Shown: positions 8,524-17,909, numbered from the stretch's first letter. The stretch: 64,000 nt of DNA from G965116155 sp965116155 (GCA_965116155.1 OZ220488.1:744001-808000), one strand, 5' to 3'. Numbers and translations: made by a program. Notes: generated by a model from the sequence alone, not told the origin.

Positions 8524-8535
8524 TTAGAGCGCTAA
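8524..8535. repeat. Isolated border motif of type A repeats
   Basis: TTAGAGCGCTAA between the convergent matrixin and mtaB genes. It supplies the mtaB stop codon (TAG read on the minus strand from 8534). No hairpin arms remain. Confidence 0.65.
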
Positions 8536-9827
8536 TAGGCGATTAGTATGTTGTTGCTGTTGACGTCTTTGATGCGCAAAGTGTGCTCAAAGGGACCTGC
8601 GAGATGTGCAGAGCCCTCAACCTTCCAATAATCGCGACTGATGCCGCGCCCGTTTTTAAGAGGCAAAACCTTTTTAAAACCTCCCACCTGAGCCTTAGCG
8701 GCCTCACTGAAGCGCTTTGCACTTAAGGCTCGCAGCTTGCGGGCCCTTTGGGTGCGCAGTCTTTCCGGCAAAGCTTTAAACTTATAAGCCCAGGTCTTAG
8801 CTCGAGGACTGTACGGGAACACATGCAGCTCTGTCCAAGGCAGCGCGCTTAAAGTATTATACGTGTCCTCAAACTCCTTAACCCCCTCCTCTATAAAGCC
8901 CGCAATCACATCCATACCCACAAAGGCATGCGGCATAATCTTATTAAGAGTCTCTAAAGCCTTTATCACCTCTTTTTGGGTGTACTTACGCTTCATAGCT
9001 TTTAAAACCCTGGAATTAGCGCTTTGCAAACTTACATGCACATGGGGGCACATATTAGGATGCTCAAAACATTCCAAAAGTTCAGCAGTCAGCTCAATGG
9101 GCTCCAAGCTTGAAAGCCGCAACCGAGGCACACCTGTCGCTAAAAGCCTTCGCACTAAGTGTGGCAGGGTTTTGCCATTATGCTCATAGTCTCCTATGTG
9201 CACACCCGTTAGCACCACCTCTTGCACTCCCTGTTCGCATAGATACTTTATGTGCCGCTCTAAATCCTTAACTCCCAGGCTGCGGCTTTTGCCTCTGGCA
9301 AAGGGTATTACACAAAAACTACAAAAACTGTTGCAACCGTCTTGTATTTTTACAAATTGACGGGTGTAACCTTGTTTAAGGCTGTGCGTGGTATCGAGGC
9401 GTTGGTGTTTAAATATACTGCCCCTATGCACACGCGCTAGGCTTTTTTCTCCCTTTAGGCATTGCTGCATAAGGCTAGGCAGAAGATGCTTGTGAGAATT
9501 TCCAATAATTAAATCTATACCCGCGTCCTTAAAAGCCTCTACATCTACTTGTGCTGCGCAACCTGTTACCACAAGGCGTGCCTTAGGGTGACGGCGTTTA
9601 AAGTGCCTGCCCACTCGCAAGGCTTCATACACAGCGTGCTGCGTGACAGCGCAGGTGTTTAGCACACAAAAATGCGTGCCCCTATCGGGCGATGGCGCAG
9701 AAGAAAGGCTTTTTAAAACAAAGCCTGCCTTTTGTATTTGCTGCTCCAAAAGCCCGGTGTCGTATGTGTTAAGCTTGCACCCCAAGGTGCGTACCTCAAA
9801 GCTGCCCCAGTGTGCCAGATCTTCCAA
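8532..9827 (-). CDS. mtaB: tRNA methylthiotransferase of the MtaB type
   Basis: Radical-SAM enzyme that converts t6A37 to ms2t6A37 in tRNA (MiaB/MtaB family). The N-terminal UPF0004 domain carries three cluster cysteines (LGCKLN Cys17, NTCAV Cys59, TGCAAQ Cys90). The radical-SAM motif CxxxCxxC is present in DGCNSFCSFCVIPFARG, the family-typical context. The C-terminus ends with a short TRAM-like segment. Length 431 fits MtaB rather than the longer MiaB or RimO. TTG start with AAGGA upstream; no in-frame ATG is available. It follows the S1 protease gene by 36 bp on the same strand and is probably its operon partner. Confidence 0.9.
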   Translation of the reverse strand: MEDLAHWGSFEVRTLGCKLNTYDTGLLEQQIQKAGFVLKSLSSAPSPDRGTHFCVLNTCAVTQHAVYEALRVGRHFKRRHPKARLVVTGCAAQVDVEAFKDAGIDLIIGNSHKHLLPSLMQQCLKGEKSLARVHRGSIFKHQRLDTTHSLKQGYTRQFVKIQDGCNSFCSFCVIPFARGKSRSLGVKDLERHIKYLCEQGVQEVVLTGVHIGDYEHNGKTLPHLVRRLLATGVPRLRLSSLEPIELTAELLECFEHPNMCPHVHVSLQSANSRVLKAMKRKYTQKEVIKALETLNKIMPHAFVGMDVIAGFIEEGVKEFEDTYNTLSALPWTELHVFPYSPRAKTWAYKFKALPERLRTQRARKLRALSAKRFSEAAKAQVGGFKKVLPLKNGRGISRDYWKVEGSAHLAGPFEHTLRIKDVNSNNILIAY

Positions 9828-9863
9828 TGCCGTGCATCCTTATTAAAAGAGCCCCATTGTGCG

Positions 9864-11561
9864 TTAGTGCTGTAAAAGCTCTGTGCACTCGGCAAGGGTC
9901 TCGGTAAAGGCGAGGTGTGCACTTTGTTTGGTTGTGATATTTTTTTTGATATCTGTTAAGAGTTTGTGTGCTTTGGTATTGTTTTGCAGCAATTGCGCCA
10001 AATGTGGGGTATTGCTGATACTGTTTAAGGCTTCTTGCATTTTCGATCGGAACCAAGGTTGACCAGGCACATTAATGGTCTCAAGAATTTTTATTAGGTT
10101 TTTAGTAGTCTTAACTTTGCTCTGAAAAACAGAAGGATTTTTTGCAAAAACTCCCAAAAAAAACAAAGCCGCATCTGGAGTACTTAATTGGTCTAAGGCT
10201 TGTGCTACAAAACCATGTGCCTCATTTATATAGCTTTGATCATAAGTAGGGGGCACGTGCGGCACAGTCGTTTTGTTATAAGCCGTACTTAGCAAGTCTT
10301 CTAAAATCACAAACTTACCAGGAGCCAGAGGTGTGGGGCCCTGGGTTAAGTATATTACTAATAAATGGTAGGTTGTAGAAGATATCACGCCTCCTTGCTG
10401 CAATCTTTTAATAGCCGAAAAAGCCACATCATCTATAGAAAAATACGGCACCAAGGGCTTCAGGATAGAAAAAAAATCCTTCTCAGGCACATAGGCTAGA
10501 GCATGCATAAGTTCAGGTGCAGAGTGTGCGAAGCTTTTTCCTAAATCCGGGTGGGCCATAAAAAGCTCTAACAAAGTGTAGGGGGTATGTGCATGTATTG
10601 CGTATTCACCGCTATTGTTGTTTTCTGCCAAGAGGTGAGGATCGCGCAGAAGCTCGGCAATAATTTGCTCGACTGTAAAATCTTTGGATAAAGATGCGAT
10701 GTTTTCCATCATTTGCTCAAGAGGCGCGCCATCTCGTACAAAGCTTCCTAAAAGTTTTAACTGTTTTTTTAAAGAGAGCTTTGTGGTTGTTGGCTCAGAA
10801 AGTGCTTTTTTTAAATAAGGCTCAACAAGTGATACACGTGTTGCGCCAGACGCCGCCTTTACCTCCTCCTCTGTAAAGAACCCATGGGCGTTAATGCCTA
10901 TAACCTCCATAGTGTCTGCATTAAACACTGGCCCTCCCGACATGCCGCCCATGCTAATGGGCGGATGGGCAGAAAAATAGCGGTCCGTAACATTCGTAAT
11001 GGTAGAAGGCTGAGAAACCTGCAAAGGGTGGCGCGCAGCATGCCCCATTCCCAGTATGGAGGCGCCAAACTGTGCTGCGGATTTTTGCAGCACAAGAGGC
11101 TTTCGCCCTTTTACAGGTCGGTCTAATCTTATAAGGGCATAATCCGCAAACAGCTGAAACCCAACGCTACTGAGTTTATTAAACTCCTTAACCAGGATTT
11201 CCTTGCAGGCGTAAACTTCATGCGGCAAGTATTTAGGGTGCTGGCCTTTTGCAGATGTTCTGTAGTTAAAAACAACATTTAAGTCTTCACATGATTGCAA
11301 GGACCTAAAGCCCTCTACACAGTGGCCGGCTGTTACGACAAGATCCGGACCCACCAAAAACCCACTGCAAAAACCTTGGGCATGACTTTTAGGGCCCAAG
11401 CCCCTTGCGTATTGTATGAAATAAGCCACGCTGAGCCCCGCCTGCTCAATTGCTGGATCTTTTATGTCATTTATGTCTCTAAGCGTAGCGCTGAGCTCTT
11501 CAGCCGCAGCAGGTTTTGATACAAGCAACACTAAAAAAACAAACGCCACAAAAAGCCGCAT
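9864..11561 (-). CDS. Exported trypsin-like serine protease with helical C-terminal domain
   Basis: S1-family peptidase, 565 residues. The signal peptide ends near AAA-EE (residue 20). The catalytic triad is visible: His80 in VTAGHC, Asp140 in ADYALIRLDRP, Ser208 in GGMSGGPV. Cys65 and Cys81 are placed for the usual disulfide. The protease domain ends near residue 250, and about 300 further residues form helical, tetratricopeptide-like repeats of unknown role. ATG at 11561, with AAGGAG seven bases upstream. An inverted repeat GTATCAA/TTGATAC lies about 45 bp upstream. Probably periplasmic or outer-surface. Confidence 0.88.
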   Translation of the reverse strand: MRLFVAFVFLVLLVSKPAAAEELSATLRDINDIKDPAIEQAGLSVAYFIQYARGLGPKSHAQGFCSGFLVGPDLVVTAGHCVEGFRSLQSCEDLNVVFNYRTSAKGQHPKYLPHEVYACKEILVKEFNKLSSVGFQLFADYALIRLDRPVKGRKPLVLQKSAAQFGASILGMGHAARHPLQVSQPSTITNVTDRYFSAHPPISMGGMSGGPVFNADTMEVIGINAHGFFTEEEVKAASGATRVSLVEPYLKKALSEPTTTKLSLKKQLKLLGSFVRDGAPLEQMMENIASLSKDFTVEQIIAELLRDPHLLAENNNSGEYAIHAHTPYTLLELFMAHPDLGKSFAHSAPELMHALAYVPEKDFFSILKPLVPYFSIDDVAFSAIKRLQQGGVISSTTYHLLVIYLTQGPTPLAPGKFVILEDLLSTAYNKTTVPHVPPTYDQSYINEAHGFVAQALDQLSTPDAALFFLGVFAKNPSVFQSKVKTTKNLIKILETINVPGQPWFRSKMQEALNSISNTPHLAQLLQNNTKAHKLLTDIKKNITTKQSAHLAFTETLAECTELLQH

Positions 11562-11606
11562 TTTTGCACTCCTTAAATCGATACCAACACGTGCACCCTA
11601 TGCTTC

Positions 11607-11622
11607 GTATCAAAATTGATAC
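11607..11622. promoter_or_regulatory. Operator-like dyad upstream of the serine protease
   Basis: GTATCAA AA TTGATAC, arms of 7 bp with a 2-bp centre. On the minus strand it overlaps a possible promoter (TTGCAA, 17 bases, TACGAA), so a bound repressor could block it. No regulator gene is adjacent. Confidence 0.4.
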
Positions 11623-11689
11623 AATCTTGCAACGTAACGGCGGGCTCCCTTAAGTTAGGGTGCTAGCCACATGCTTCCGGCTGGCGAGT

Positions 11690-11757
11690 GTTTATACCAT
11701 GTTAGAGCTGCGATAATAGCGCCGCTTAGTCCCAGAGAATTGTACTAGCACTCTAAC
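11690..11757 (-). repeat. Partial type A repeat
   Basis: Contains GCTTAGTCCCAGAGAATT and the border CTAGCACTCTAA. Left arm and tip hairpin are missing. The border supplies the stop codon of the PilZ gene. Just left, near 11674, CTTCCGGCTGGCG repeats a sequence from 5166. Confidence 0.7.
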
Positions 11758-12529
11758 TTGCAGCGGAGTGTTGATGCAAATACGCCAGCACCAGGTCGTA
11801 GTCGGATTTTTTCATGCGACAAAAACCAAACCCCACACCCTTAGAGGCGTCGCGCGCAGGCTCAACTTGTTTGAGCTCCAGCTTTATGGGAGGTATCGAT
11901 GCACTTTGCAACATGGCTGAGACAGTGCTTTCAAAGTTCAAGGTTAGGCTAGAAGCAAAAACACTAATACCCCCTGCGCTGATGTCTTGCACCTGAGCCC
12001 TGCGTCCATCGTTAAATATTAGCACCCCATTCAAAGGCACCCTGAGGCTGTTTCGGTGCTCCACAAAGCTCTTAGTATCACCTGAGCCGCTTTTTGTACC
12101 CAAGGCCCCATCTTGCTCGGCAGACTCCCAAGAAGACGACGCCTCTTTCCAAACGCTCTTGCCATCTGGCGCTGCTGCTGTTTGAGTCTGCTCCTCAGCA
12201 CCCCCCATGCCGTGATCAGGCTCGCTTTCGAGCACCTTTGTGATTTGGGTATCCTCTAGTCCGGCTCTTTTTTCGGCCCTCTTTTCAGCTCTTTCTTCCC
12301 TTTTTTCGACCTCTTTTTGGGCCTCGGCCCCTTTTTTGGCAAAGGCAGAGCTGTCTATCTTGCGCATCATAATGAGCTCTTGCCAATCTGACGCACTTAG
12401 CCATTTATCGAGATAAGGCCCCCATACTATGAGGTTTTTGTCTTGGTTTTTTTCTATATATTTTTGTACGGCTTGGGTGCTAAATGGCCCCCAGACGTTT
12501 TTTTCTACGTAGACAAACCAACGGTCCAT
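11753..12529 (-). CDS. GYF_2-like / PilZ domain c-di-GMP receptor
   Basis: A 258-residue cytoplasmic protein. N-terminal GYF_2-like domain (residues 3-53: WFVYVEKNVWGPFSTQAVQ and a closing LSASDWQEL). A charged coiled linker follows, with EKREERAEKRAEKR near 75-88. The C-terminal PilZ domain has the c-di-GMP contacts RNSLR (Arg159 to Arg163) and DISAGG (182-187). PilZ proteins usually control motility, pili or exopolysaccharide in response to c-di-GMP. The GYF_2-like fold is a proposed protein-interaction module, also seen at the N-terminus of the giant protein at 38026. The stop codon lies in a repeat border. It is divergent from rpoN. Confidence 0.85.
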   Translation of the reverse strand: MDRWFVYVEKNVWGPFSTQAVQKYIEKNQDKNLIVWGPYLDKWLSASDWQELIMMRKIDSSAFAKKGAEAQKEVEKREERAEKRAEKRAGLEDTQITKVLESEPDHGMGGAEEQTQTAAAPDGKSVWKEASSSWESAEQDGALGTKSGSGDTKSFVEHRNSLRVPLNGVLIFNDGRRAQVQDISAGGISVFASSLTLNFESTVSAMLQSASIPPIKLELKQVEPARDASKGVGFGFCRMKKSDYDLVLAYLHQHSAAS

Positions 12530-12648
12530 AGTGCCTTACGTATCGGTTGAGGCTGCACATGGCTTTAAGTTAAGGTATGGCGCGAGGCTTTAGCTTCGTG
12601 CGGCATTATGCCGAACCAAAGTATAGGCATCGAAGCACAAACGTTGGT

Positions 12649-12780
12649 GCTTTGACGAGAGTCTGGTCGCGATAGGCCTAGAGATCGCCTATCGCTACAG
12701 GCTCGTAGATAGCTGTCTAGCGCGCAAAAATGCTTCAGGCAGGAGGCACTTATCCCAGAGCATGGGGCTAGTGCTTTAAT
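12649..12780 (-). repeat. Type A repeat forming the rpoN leader (defective stem)
   Basis: Runs from GCTTTGACGAGAGTCTGG through GCGATAGGC/GCCTATCGC-type hairpin DNA to CTAGTGCTTTAAT. The outer arms no longer match (one reads CGCAAAAATGCTTCAGG, the other CCCAGAGCATGGGG) and the tip hairpin is absent, so this is a deleted or chimeric copy. The rpoN ribosome site starts at the next base. Confidence 0.75.
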
Positions 12781-12790
12781 GGGAGTTGCT

Positions 12791-14233
12791 ATGAGTGTTG
12801 GTATGAAGCTGGGCCTACGATTGGCGCAGCAAATGAAAATCACGCCCCAGATGCAGCAGTCTATAAAAATGCTGCAAATGAACCGCGTTGAGCTAGAGGC
12901 GGAAATTAGAAAAGAGCTAGAAGAAAACCCCGTACTAGAGGAACACGACGCGCCCTTAGCAGAAGCCAGCACAGCCCAGGCAGAAAAAAAAGACCCCGTG
13001 AGCCATGGCAAAGAAAATGCTGCTGAGAACTACAACGCCTGGGAGGGTGGAGGTGGCAGTGGCTTGGGCAGCGGCTTGGTGGCAACAGAGGGGGCGCACA
13101 AGTCTAAAAAAAGCGCTTCACCGATTGATGCCCCTCAGTACGACAATATAGCAAGTCCCTCGCGCAGCCTTAAAGAGCACCTGCTGTGGCAGATTGGGCT
13201 CAGTCGTTACTCTACAAGAGAGCGCCAGCTGTTAGAATTACTGGTAGACTATGTGGACGAAAACGCCTGGCTCGTGGTTCCCTTAGAAAAAATCGCAACC
13301 GAAGCGGGCATAAAAACCTCGGCCCAAGAGCTAGAAAAAGTGCTGCCCCTTTTGTGGCGTTTAGAGCCCGTTGGGGTAGGAGCCAGGTCTCTTAAAGAGT
13401 GTCTTTTATTGCAGGCAAAAGACATGGAAGAAGACACCAAAGATATGCGCCTGCTTATTGCGGAGCACTTGGATCTGTTAAAAAACCAAGACTACCAAGG
13501 GCTGGCTCAAAAAATGCACCTCTCGATCGAAGAGGTAAAAGATCTGTGCCAAATTATACGCTCTATGGATCCTAAACCAGGCCGCGCTTTTGCTAAAAGT
13601 GCTGTGCAGTACCAGGTGCCGGATGTTTATATAAAAAAAGTAGGTAGCGATATTGTGGTAAGCCTTAACAACAGTGGGTTGCCGAATTTAAAAGTTTCCA
13701 GCTATTACGACAAAGTGTTAAAGCAAACTAAAAATAAAGACACACTGTATATAAAAGAAAAAATGAAAAACGCCCTCTGGTTGGTAAAGTCTTTGCGCAG
13801 CCGCCAGCAGTCTATTTACAAAGTGGCCCAGTGTTTGGCGCGCCACCAGGTGGAATTTTTAGAAAAAGGACCCAAGCACATTAAACCCTTGGGCCTAAAA
13901 GAGGTGGCTGAGGAGGTTGGGCTGCACGCATCTAGTGTGTCGCGCGTTACGTCTAACAAATACGTGCACACGCCGTATGGGATTTTTAGTTTTAAAACCT
14001 TTTTTAGCTTGGGTATTGCTACGGCCAGTGGCGAAAAACTCTCCACCCAAGCGGTGCGTTTGAAAATAAAAAAACTCATCGCCAGCGAGCCCGCGCGCAA
14101 GCCTATATCCGATCAGAGCATTGCGGATATTTTGCGCAAACAGGGTTTGGATCTTTCGCGCCGTACGGTGGCTAAATACCGCGCCGCTATGGACATCGCC
14201 TCATCCGCTCAAAGAAAAAGAAAGGTTGTTTAA
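12791..14233 (+). CDS. rpoN: RNA polymerase sigma-54 factor
   Basis: Alternative sigma factor recognising -24/-12 promoters and needing AAA+ activators. Region I is Gln/Leu-rich (LAQQMKITPQMQQSIKMLQMN), followed by an acidic linker and the core-binding and helix-turn-helix region (LKEVAEEVGLHASSVSRVTSNKYV). The RpoN box is near the C-terminus as SRRTVAKYR, where the consensus is ARRTVAKYR. Length 480 is typical. ATG at 12791 chosen because GGGAG ends five bases before it; the upstream ATG at 12779 lies inside the repeat. Its leader is a type A palindrome, so transcription may start in or read through repeat DNA. Converges with the transglycosylase (4-bp overlap). Confidence 0.96.
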   Translation: MSVGMKLGLRLAQQMKITPQMQQSIKMLQMNRVELEAEIRKELEENPVLEEHDAPLAEASTAQAEKKDPVSHGKENAAENYNAWEGGGGSGLGSGLVATEGAHKSKKSASPIDAPQYDNIASPSRSLKEHLLWQIGLSRYSTRERQLLELLVDYVDENAWLVVPLEKIATEAGIKTSAQELEKVLPLLWRLEPVGVGARSLKECLLLQAKDMEEDTKDMRLLIAEHLDLLKNQDYQGLAQKMHLSIEEVKDLCQIIRSMDPKPGRAFAKSAVQYQVPDVYIKKVGSDIVVSLNNSGLPNLKVSSYYDKVLKQTKNKDTLYIKEKMKNALWLVKSLRSRQQSIYKVAQCLARHQVEFLEKGPKHIKPLGLKEVAEEVGLHASSVSRVTSNKYVHTPYGIFSFKTFFSLGIATASGEKLSTQAVRLKIKKLIASEPARKPISDQSIADILRKQGLDLSRRTVAKYRAAMDIASSAQRKRKVV

Positions 14234-15633
14234 TTTTTGCAGTTGACAAAGCTCTTGGGCAGCTTGGCCCACACTTTTATAGGGTAACCCGCAATTTCTT
14301 CTGCTTTGCTGGGGCTCTTTTCATAACCCGCTTTCTTTAATAAAAAGGCCTCTAGGTTGTCTGTAAAGTGCTTTTCATCAAAACCTTCAGAGGTATACTG
14401 AGGTTCATAGTTAGCAATAAAGCCCTCTTGTATAGTCTGTGCAAGTGTAGGCCCCGCATTATAAGCTATTACGGCACGATAAAAAGCCAAGCGGCTGCCT
14501 GTGGCAGTTTGGTTTGCACCACTGTTGTTGGCCAGAGTTTTGTTTTTAGCAGCTTGCTCAGATTCCGCTTTTCTTTGGGCTTCGCAAAAACCTGTAGTGT
14601 GCTTTAGAACCCGGGTCTTAGCGTAGAGCATAGAGTACACCATGCAGCTTACAGGGTTCTGAGTGAGTGTGCACTCTTGCTCCTTGGGTACGTAGAACTC
14701 GTCTTCAGGTGCTGTTATTGGTTGAAAATGCTGCTCCACTTTTTTGCACTGGGGGTTATTGACGTCCAGCCGCGCAAGTGGACCATTCTTTCGATTGAGG
14801 TCTTTAATTGGAGCCGCAGTTAGTTGGCCCATGCAAGTGGCGCTGTTTAAGTGCCCTGTAGACCTTGCCATATTGTTAAAGCCTGACTCATGGGCAAAAA
14901 CAGAAAACAGCACCTTGCGGTCTCGCTCCTTTAACCCCATACAATCGCTAATGTTATGAAACACCGAGGCCACAACGCCAGCGTACTCATCTAATACAGG
15001 GCCCTCACACTTTTTTGCAGATGCTTTAAAGAGCACATTGGTTTGGTTTCTGGTTTTGCCTTTGCAAAGGCGGTGCCTCGTTGCATACTCATGGTAGTTC
15101 TCTTCTATCACTGTTTTAAAGAGCGCCAAGGGTGGGGTTTGGCTTTCAAGATGAGCTTTTTTAGCGCTTTTTTTAAGTTCTTTCAGCTCATCGTATTTGC
15201 TAAGGGCGTTTCGAGCCTGGGCTTTGCCGGCACGCTTTAAGTATGCCTGCAGGCGGGGGTCCCATTGGCCTATGCGCAAAAACTGCAACACGGGAGTAAT
15301 TTGATTATGAAAACTCTCTAAGGAAGACCAATTACCTAAAAATCTCTTCTGCTGACAGGCAGAGCAAACCTTAAGCCCCGCGTCTAGGGCTTGGGCTTCT
15401 TCTACATCGGTTAGCCGGTTAGGGCTGTGCTCCTTTAATAAGTTTTGAGGCATTATCTCCAGTGATTCTGCGCAACTGGGTCGGCGCTTCGTCTCAAGCT
15501 CGTTTAGCCTTAATAGAGGGCCACGGAATTTTAGTAGATCTTCACGTGATACTTGGCCCTCAGCCCGCAAAGGCGCCGCAGACCATGCCACAGCCATGAC
15601 CAAAGCCCCCAGCAAACCCCATAAAGCACGCAT
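14230..15633 (-). CDS. Exported lytic transglycosylase (SLT fold)
   Basis: A 467-residue periplasmic muramidase-like enzyme that would cleave peptidoglycan glycan strands. Signal peptide (residues 1-24, ending LRA-EG). The SLT core begins near residue 220: VLFSVFAHESGFNN provides the catalytic Glu249, followed by MGQLTAAPIKDL and, after an insert, AVIAYNAGP. Many cysteines (CSAC, CMGL, CMVY) suggest disulfides. The roughly 100-residue insert between the GQLT and AYNAGP motifs is longer than in E. coli Slt. Last gene of a minus-strand run with pcnB (9 bp upstream), the agmatinase-like gene and the DedA-like gene. Confidence 0.85.
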   Translation of the reverse strand: MRALWGLLGALVMAVAWSAAPLRAEGQVSREDLLKFRGPLLRLNELETKRRPSCAESLEIMPQNLLKEHSPNRLTDVEEAQALDAGLKVCSACQQKRFLGNWSSLESFHNQITPVLQFLRIGQWDPRLQAYLKRAGKAQARNALSKYDELKELKKSAKKAHLESQTPPLALFKTVIEENYHEYATRHRLCKGKTRNQTNVLFKASAKKCEGPVLDEYAGVVASVFHNISDCMGLKERDRKVLFSVFAHESGFNNMARSTGHLNSATCMGQLTAAPIKDLNRKNGPLARLDVNNPQCKKVEQHFQPITAPEDEFYVPKEQECTLTQNPVSCMVYSMLYAKTRVLKHTTGFCEAQRKAESEQAAKNKTLANNSGANQTATGSRLAFYRAVIAYNAGPTLAQTIQEGFIANYEPQYTSEGFDEKHFTDNLEAFLLKKAGYEKSPSKAEEIAGYPIKVWAKLPKSFVNCKN

Positions 15634-15642
15634 AGGGGCATT

Positions 15643-16848
15643 TTAACACAAATGCCACTTAAGCAATTGCTCTGGCGCTACGAGGTGCTCTTTTTCAGCC
15701 AAAAGCAACCAAAAGCCCAGGTGGGGGCTTTTGGCCAAGGCCTCATGCTCTGCAGGCGTCGCCCCACTTACGAGGCTGCGCCTAAAATCAAAATACCCCA
15801 CAAAATGCCTTTGCTCAAAATTAGACATATTAAGATGCTGCTGCATGAGCTCTTTTAGCCACAAAGAGTTTTGCGCCTCGGCTTTAGAAGCAAAAAAAGC
15901 CTCACCCCCTTTTAACGCGGCCCGCGCTGCTAAAAAGGCCATTAAAAAAGCGCCAAAAAGATCATGGGGCTGAGTAAAAAAATGCCACTTAAAGTCGTGC
16001 AGTGTTTGGGTAAAAACTTTCTGGCTGGTGGGCTCTTGCAAGATCGGCAATAGCGGCGCGCACAAAAAAGGCATCAGCCCCAAATCAAAAGAGCTTAAAA
16101 AAGGCTGCGCCGGGTCCGAAAGGCGCAAAAATTTTAAAATCTCCTCACGCACACGGGGGCGCAAGGCTTTTTGCAGCAATTGTTGCGAGCTGAAAATTCC
16201 CAAACGCAGCTGAGGCTCTAGAGCAAAACGCACCATATGGGCTAAGCGAATGGCGCGCAGCATGCGTACGGAGTCTTCTGCAAGCCTTTCATGCACTGGG
16301 CCTATGGATCGCACCACGCCCAGGCGCATGTCTTTTTCGCCCTCTGTGTAGTCTACCAATCTGTTAGCAAAGGGGTCATAAAACAGGGCGTTCACGCTAA
16401 AGTCGCGCCGGGTGGCGTCCTCTTTTTGGGTGCCGTAGGTGTTTTCGCTCAAATGCCCTTTGACAAACTTTTTGGCCTCATCCGCACGGGCCTTGCGCCT
16501 AAAAGTGCTTACCTCAAACTGCTTGGGGCCGCGCTGCGCGAGAACCAAACGAAACCTTTTGCCAATAATATACGCCCGAGGGATGGCGCGCTTAATTTGC
16601 TGAGGCGAGGCATTGGTGACAATGTCAAAATCTTTGGGCCTCCCGCCCAGCAGCAAGTCCCGCACGCAGCCTCCCACCACATAGGCCTCATAGCCCTGGT
16701 GTTGCAGCTTTTGTATAATTTCGAGCGCCGCCCTATCGATACACTTAGGAGACAAACAAGGGGCACTGGGTTCGTTGGGGGGTTTTTTGGTCACGACCTT
16801 CTCATTTTTAAGCCCACCCCCCCCTTGCAAGCAAGCAAGGGCGCTCAC
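15643..16848 (-). CDS. pcnB: Poly(A) polymerase / CCA-adding-type nucleotidyltransferase
   Basis: Class II tRNA nucleotidyltransferase superfamily: adds A residues to RNA 3' ends or CCA to tRNA. YVVGGCVRDLLLGG and KDFDIVTNA give the GG-RD and DxD catalytic motifs, then RRDFSVNALFYDP and YTEGEKDMRLGVVRSIG, and a helical C-terminal half with EDSVRMLRAIRLAH, matching PcnB. The one tRNA gene in the window encodes its own CCA, which fits a poly(A) role or repair. The frame is open to 16944, but that would overlap the upstream gene by 91 bp. I place the start near the GTG at 16848, just past the upstream stop; the ribosome site is poor and the exact start is uncertain. Confidence 0.85.
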   Translation of the reverse strand: MSALACLQGGGGLKNEKVVTKKPPNEPSAPCLSPKCIDRAALEIIQKLQHQGYEAYVVGGCVRDLLLGGRPKDFDIVTNASPQQIKRAIPRAYIIGKRFRLVLAQRGPKQFEVSTFRRKARADEAKKFVKGHLSENTYGTQKEDATRRDFSVNALFYDPFANRLVDYTEGEKDMRLGVVRSIGPVHERLAEDSVRMLRAIRLAHMVRFALEPQLRLGIFSSQQLLQKALRPRVREEILKFLRLSDPAQPFLSSFDLGLMPFLCAPLLPILQEPTSQKVFTQTLHDFKWHFFTQPHDLFGAFLMAFLAARAALKGGEAFFASKAEAQNSLWLKELMQQHLNMSNFEQRHFVGYFDFRRSLVSGATPAEHEALAKSPHLGFWLLLAEKEHLVAPEQLLKWHLC

Positions 16849-16853
16849 AACCC

Positions 16854-17897
16854 CTAACAGCGGGCCAGCTCGAGCAATAAGCGTGCTGCCAGCCGCAGCT
16901 CCCAGGCCTGAGGGTGCGTCAGAGCCGATGGCGCTACCTCGCACAGGTCAAATCCGAGGCAGGTTTTGGATTTTTGAAAGGCTCTTATTAAAAACAAAAG
17001 CTCATTAAAGCTTAAACCCCCTCCTACAGGGGTGCCAGTGCTAGGGCAAAGTGCTGGATGTAGCGCGTCAATATCCAAGCTGATGTAAACCCTCTGAGGC
17101 AATGTGGATAGAATTTTGTCCACAATGCGCGCCCAAGGAGTACCGTGGTGCATTTGATCATGCGTGTCATCGTCAAAAAAGCACTCTATGCTGGGGTGCT
17201 GCTTTATGCGCTCAAACTCTTCTTGGCAGTAGTCGCGCACTCCCACTTGCACCAGCTTATGCGGAGGGTGAGGGTTTTGAAACAGCGCCCTATACATAAT
17301 GCTGGCATGCGAATACTCCAGACCTTGGTAGCGCTCGCGCAGGTCTGCATGCGCGTCTATATGCAAAATGCCCCACTCTTTTTGAATCCGGTGCATGTTT
17401 TTACTTATGGCCATGATTAAACCTAAGGCCGCCGAGTGGTCGCCGCCTAAAACTCCTACCCCTTGGTTTTGGGATAAAGTGCTCTGGCTGAGCTCTTGTA
17501 GTGCTTTATGCATTTGGGCGCTTTTTTGGTTGAGCACTTTAAGGGGCGCGTGGTTTTGTTCCTCAAACTCCGCTTTGCAAGCCGCCGCATCAGGGCCCTC
17601 CATCTTAGCGCCCCAGGTGCTCCAGCTGTTTACAATCTGTTGCCACAGGTGCGCGCACTCTTTGGTGATGCTATGGCAGCGTTTAACAAAGGGGTGCTCT
17701 AGCGAAAGCATAGAGCAATCGGGCGCCGCGCCCTTAGTGTGGTGGTAGGTGTCGATATCGGCACTGTGCTGTAGCACCTGCTTAGGGCCGTAGTGTGCTA
17801 AGCTGGGTGCAGAGCTCCCCAGGCTCCAGGGGACAGGCAGCACCACTTTTTGGGTGCGCGCAGGGCTGATCCCCCATAAATTTTGCTGCTTGTGCAT
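16854..17897 (-). CDS. Agmatinase/arginase-family ureohydrolase
   Basis: Binuclear-manganese hydrolase of the arginase superfamily (arginase, agmatinase, formiminoglutamase and relatives). Metal ligands are visible: GGDHS (151-155), IDAHADLR (180-187) and SLDIDALHP (273-281), followed by STGTPVGGGLS and GFDLCEVAP. Length 347 is a little above average; an unusual N-terminal region of about 60 residues precedes the core. The substrate cannot be told from sequence. Second in a minus-strand run: 12 bp after the DedA-like gene and about 5 bp before pcnB. It could belong to arginine/polyamine catabolism, in keeping with the proline and alanine catabolic genes elsewhere in the window. Confidence 0.87.
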   Translation of the reverse strand: MHKQQNLWGISPARTQKVVLPVPWSLGSSAPSLAHYGPKQVLQHSADIDTYHHTKGAAPDCSMLSLEHPFVKRCHSITKECAHLWQQIVNSWSTWGAKMEGPDAAACKAEFEEQNHAPLKVLNQKSAQMHKALQELSQSTLSQNQGVGVLGGDHSAALGLIMAISKNMHRIQKEWGILHIDAHADLRERYQGLEYSHASIMYRALFQNPHPPHKLVQVGVRDYCQEEFERIKQHPSIECFFDDDTHDQMHHGTPWARIVDKILSTLPQRVYISLDIDALHPALCPSTGTPVGGGLSFNELLFLIRAFQKSKTCLGFDLCEVAPSALTHPQAWELRLAARLLLELARC

Positions 17898-17909
17898 AGG
17901 GTGTATAGC

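Noticed and set aside
15643..16944. 433-residue form of the nucleotidyltransferase
   Set aside because: Would overlap the agmatinase-like gene by 91 bp, and its first 32 residues are low-complexity; the family core starts later.
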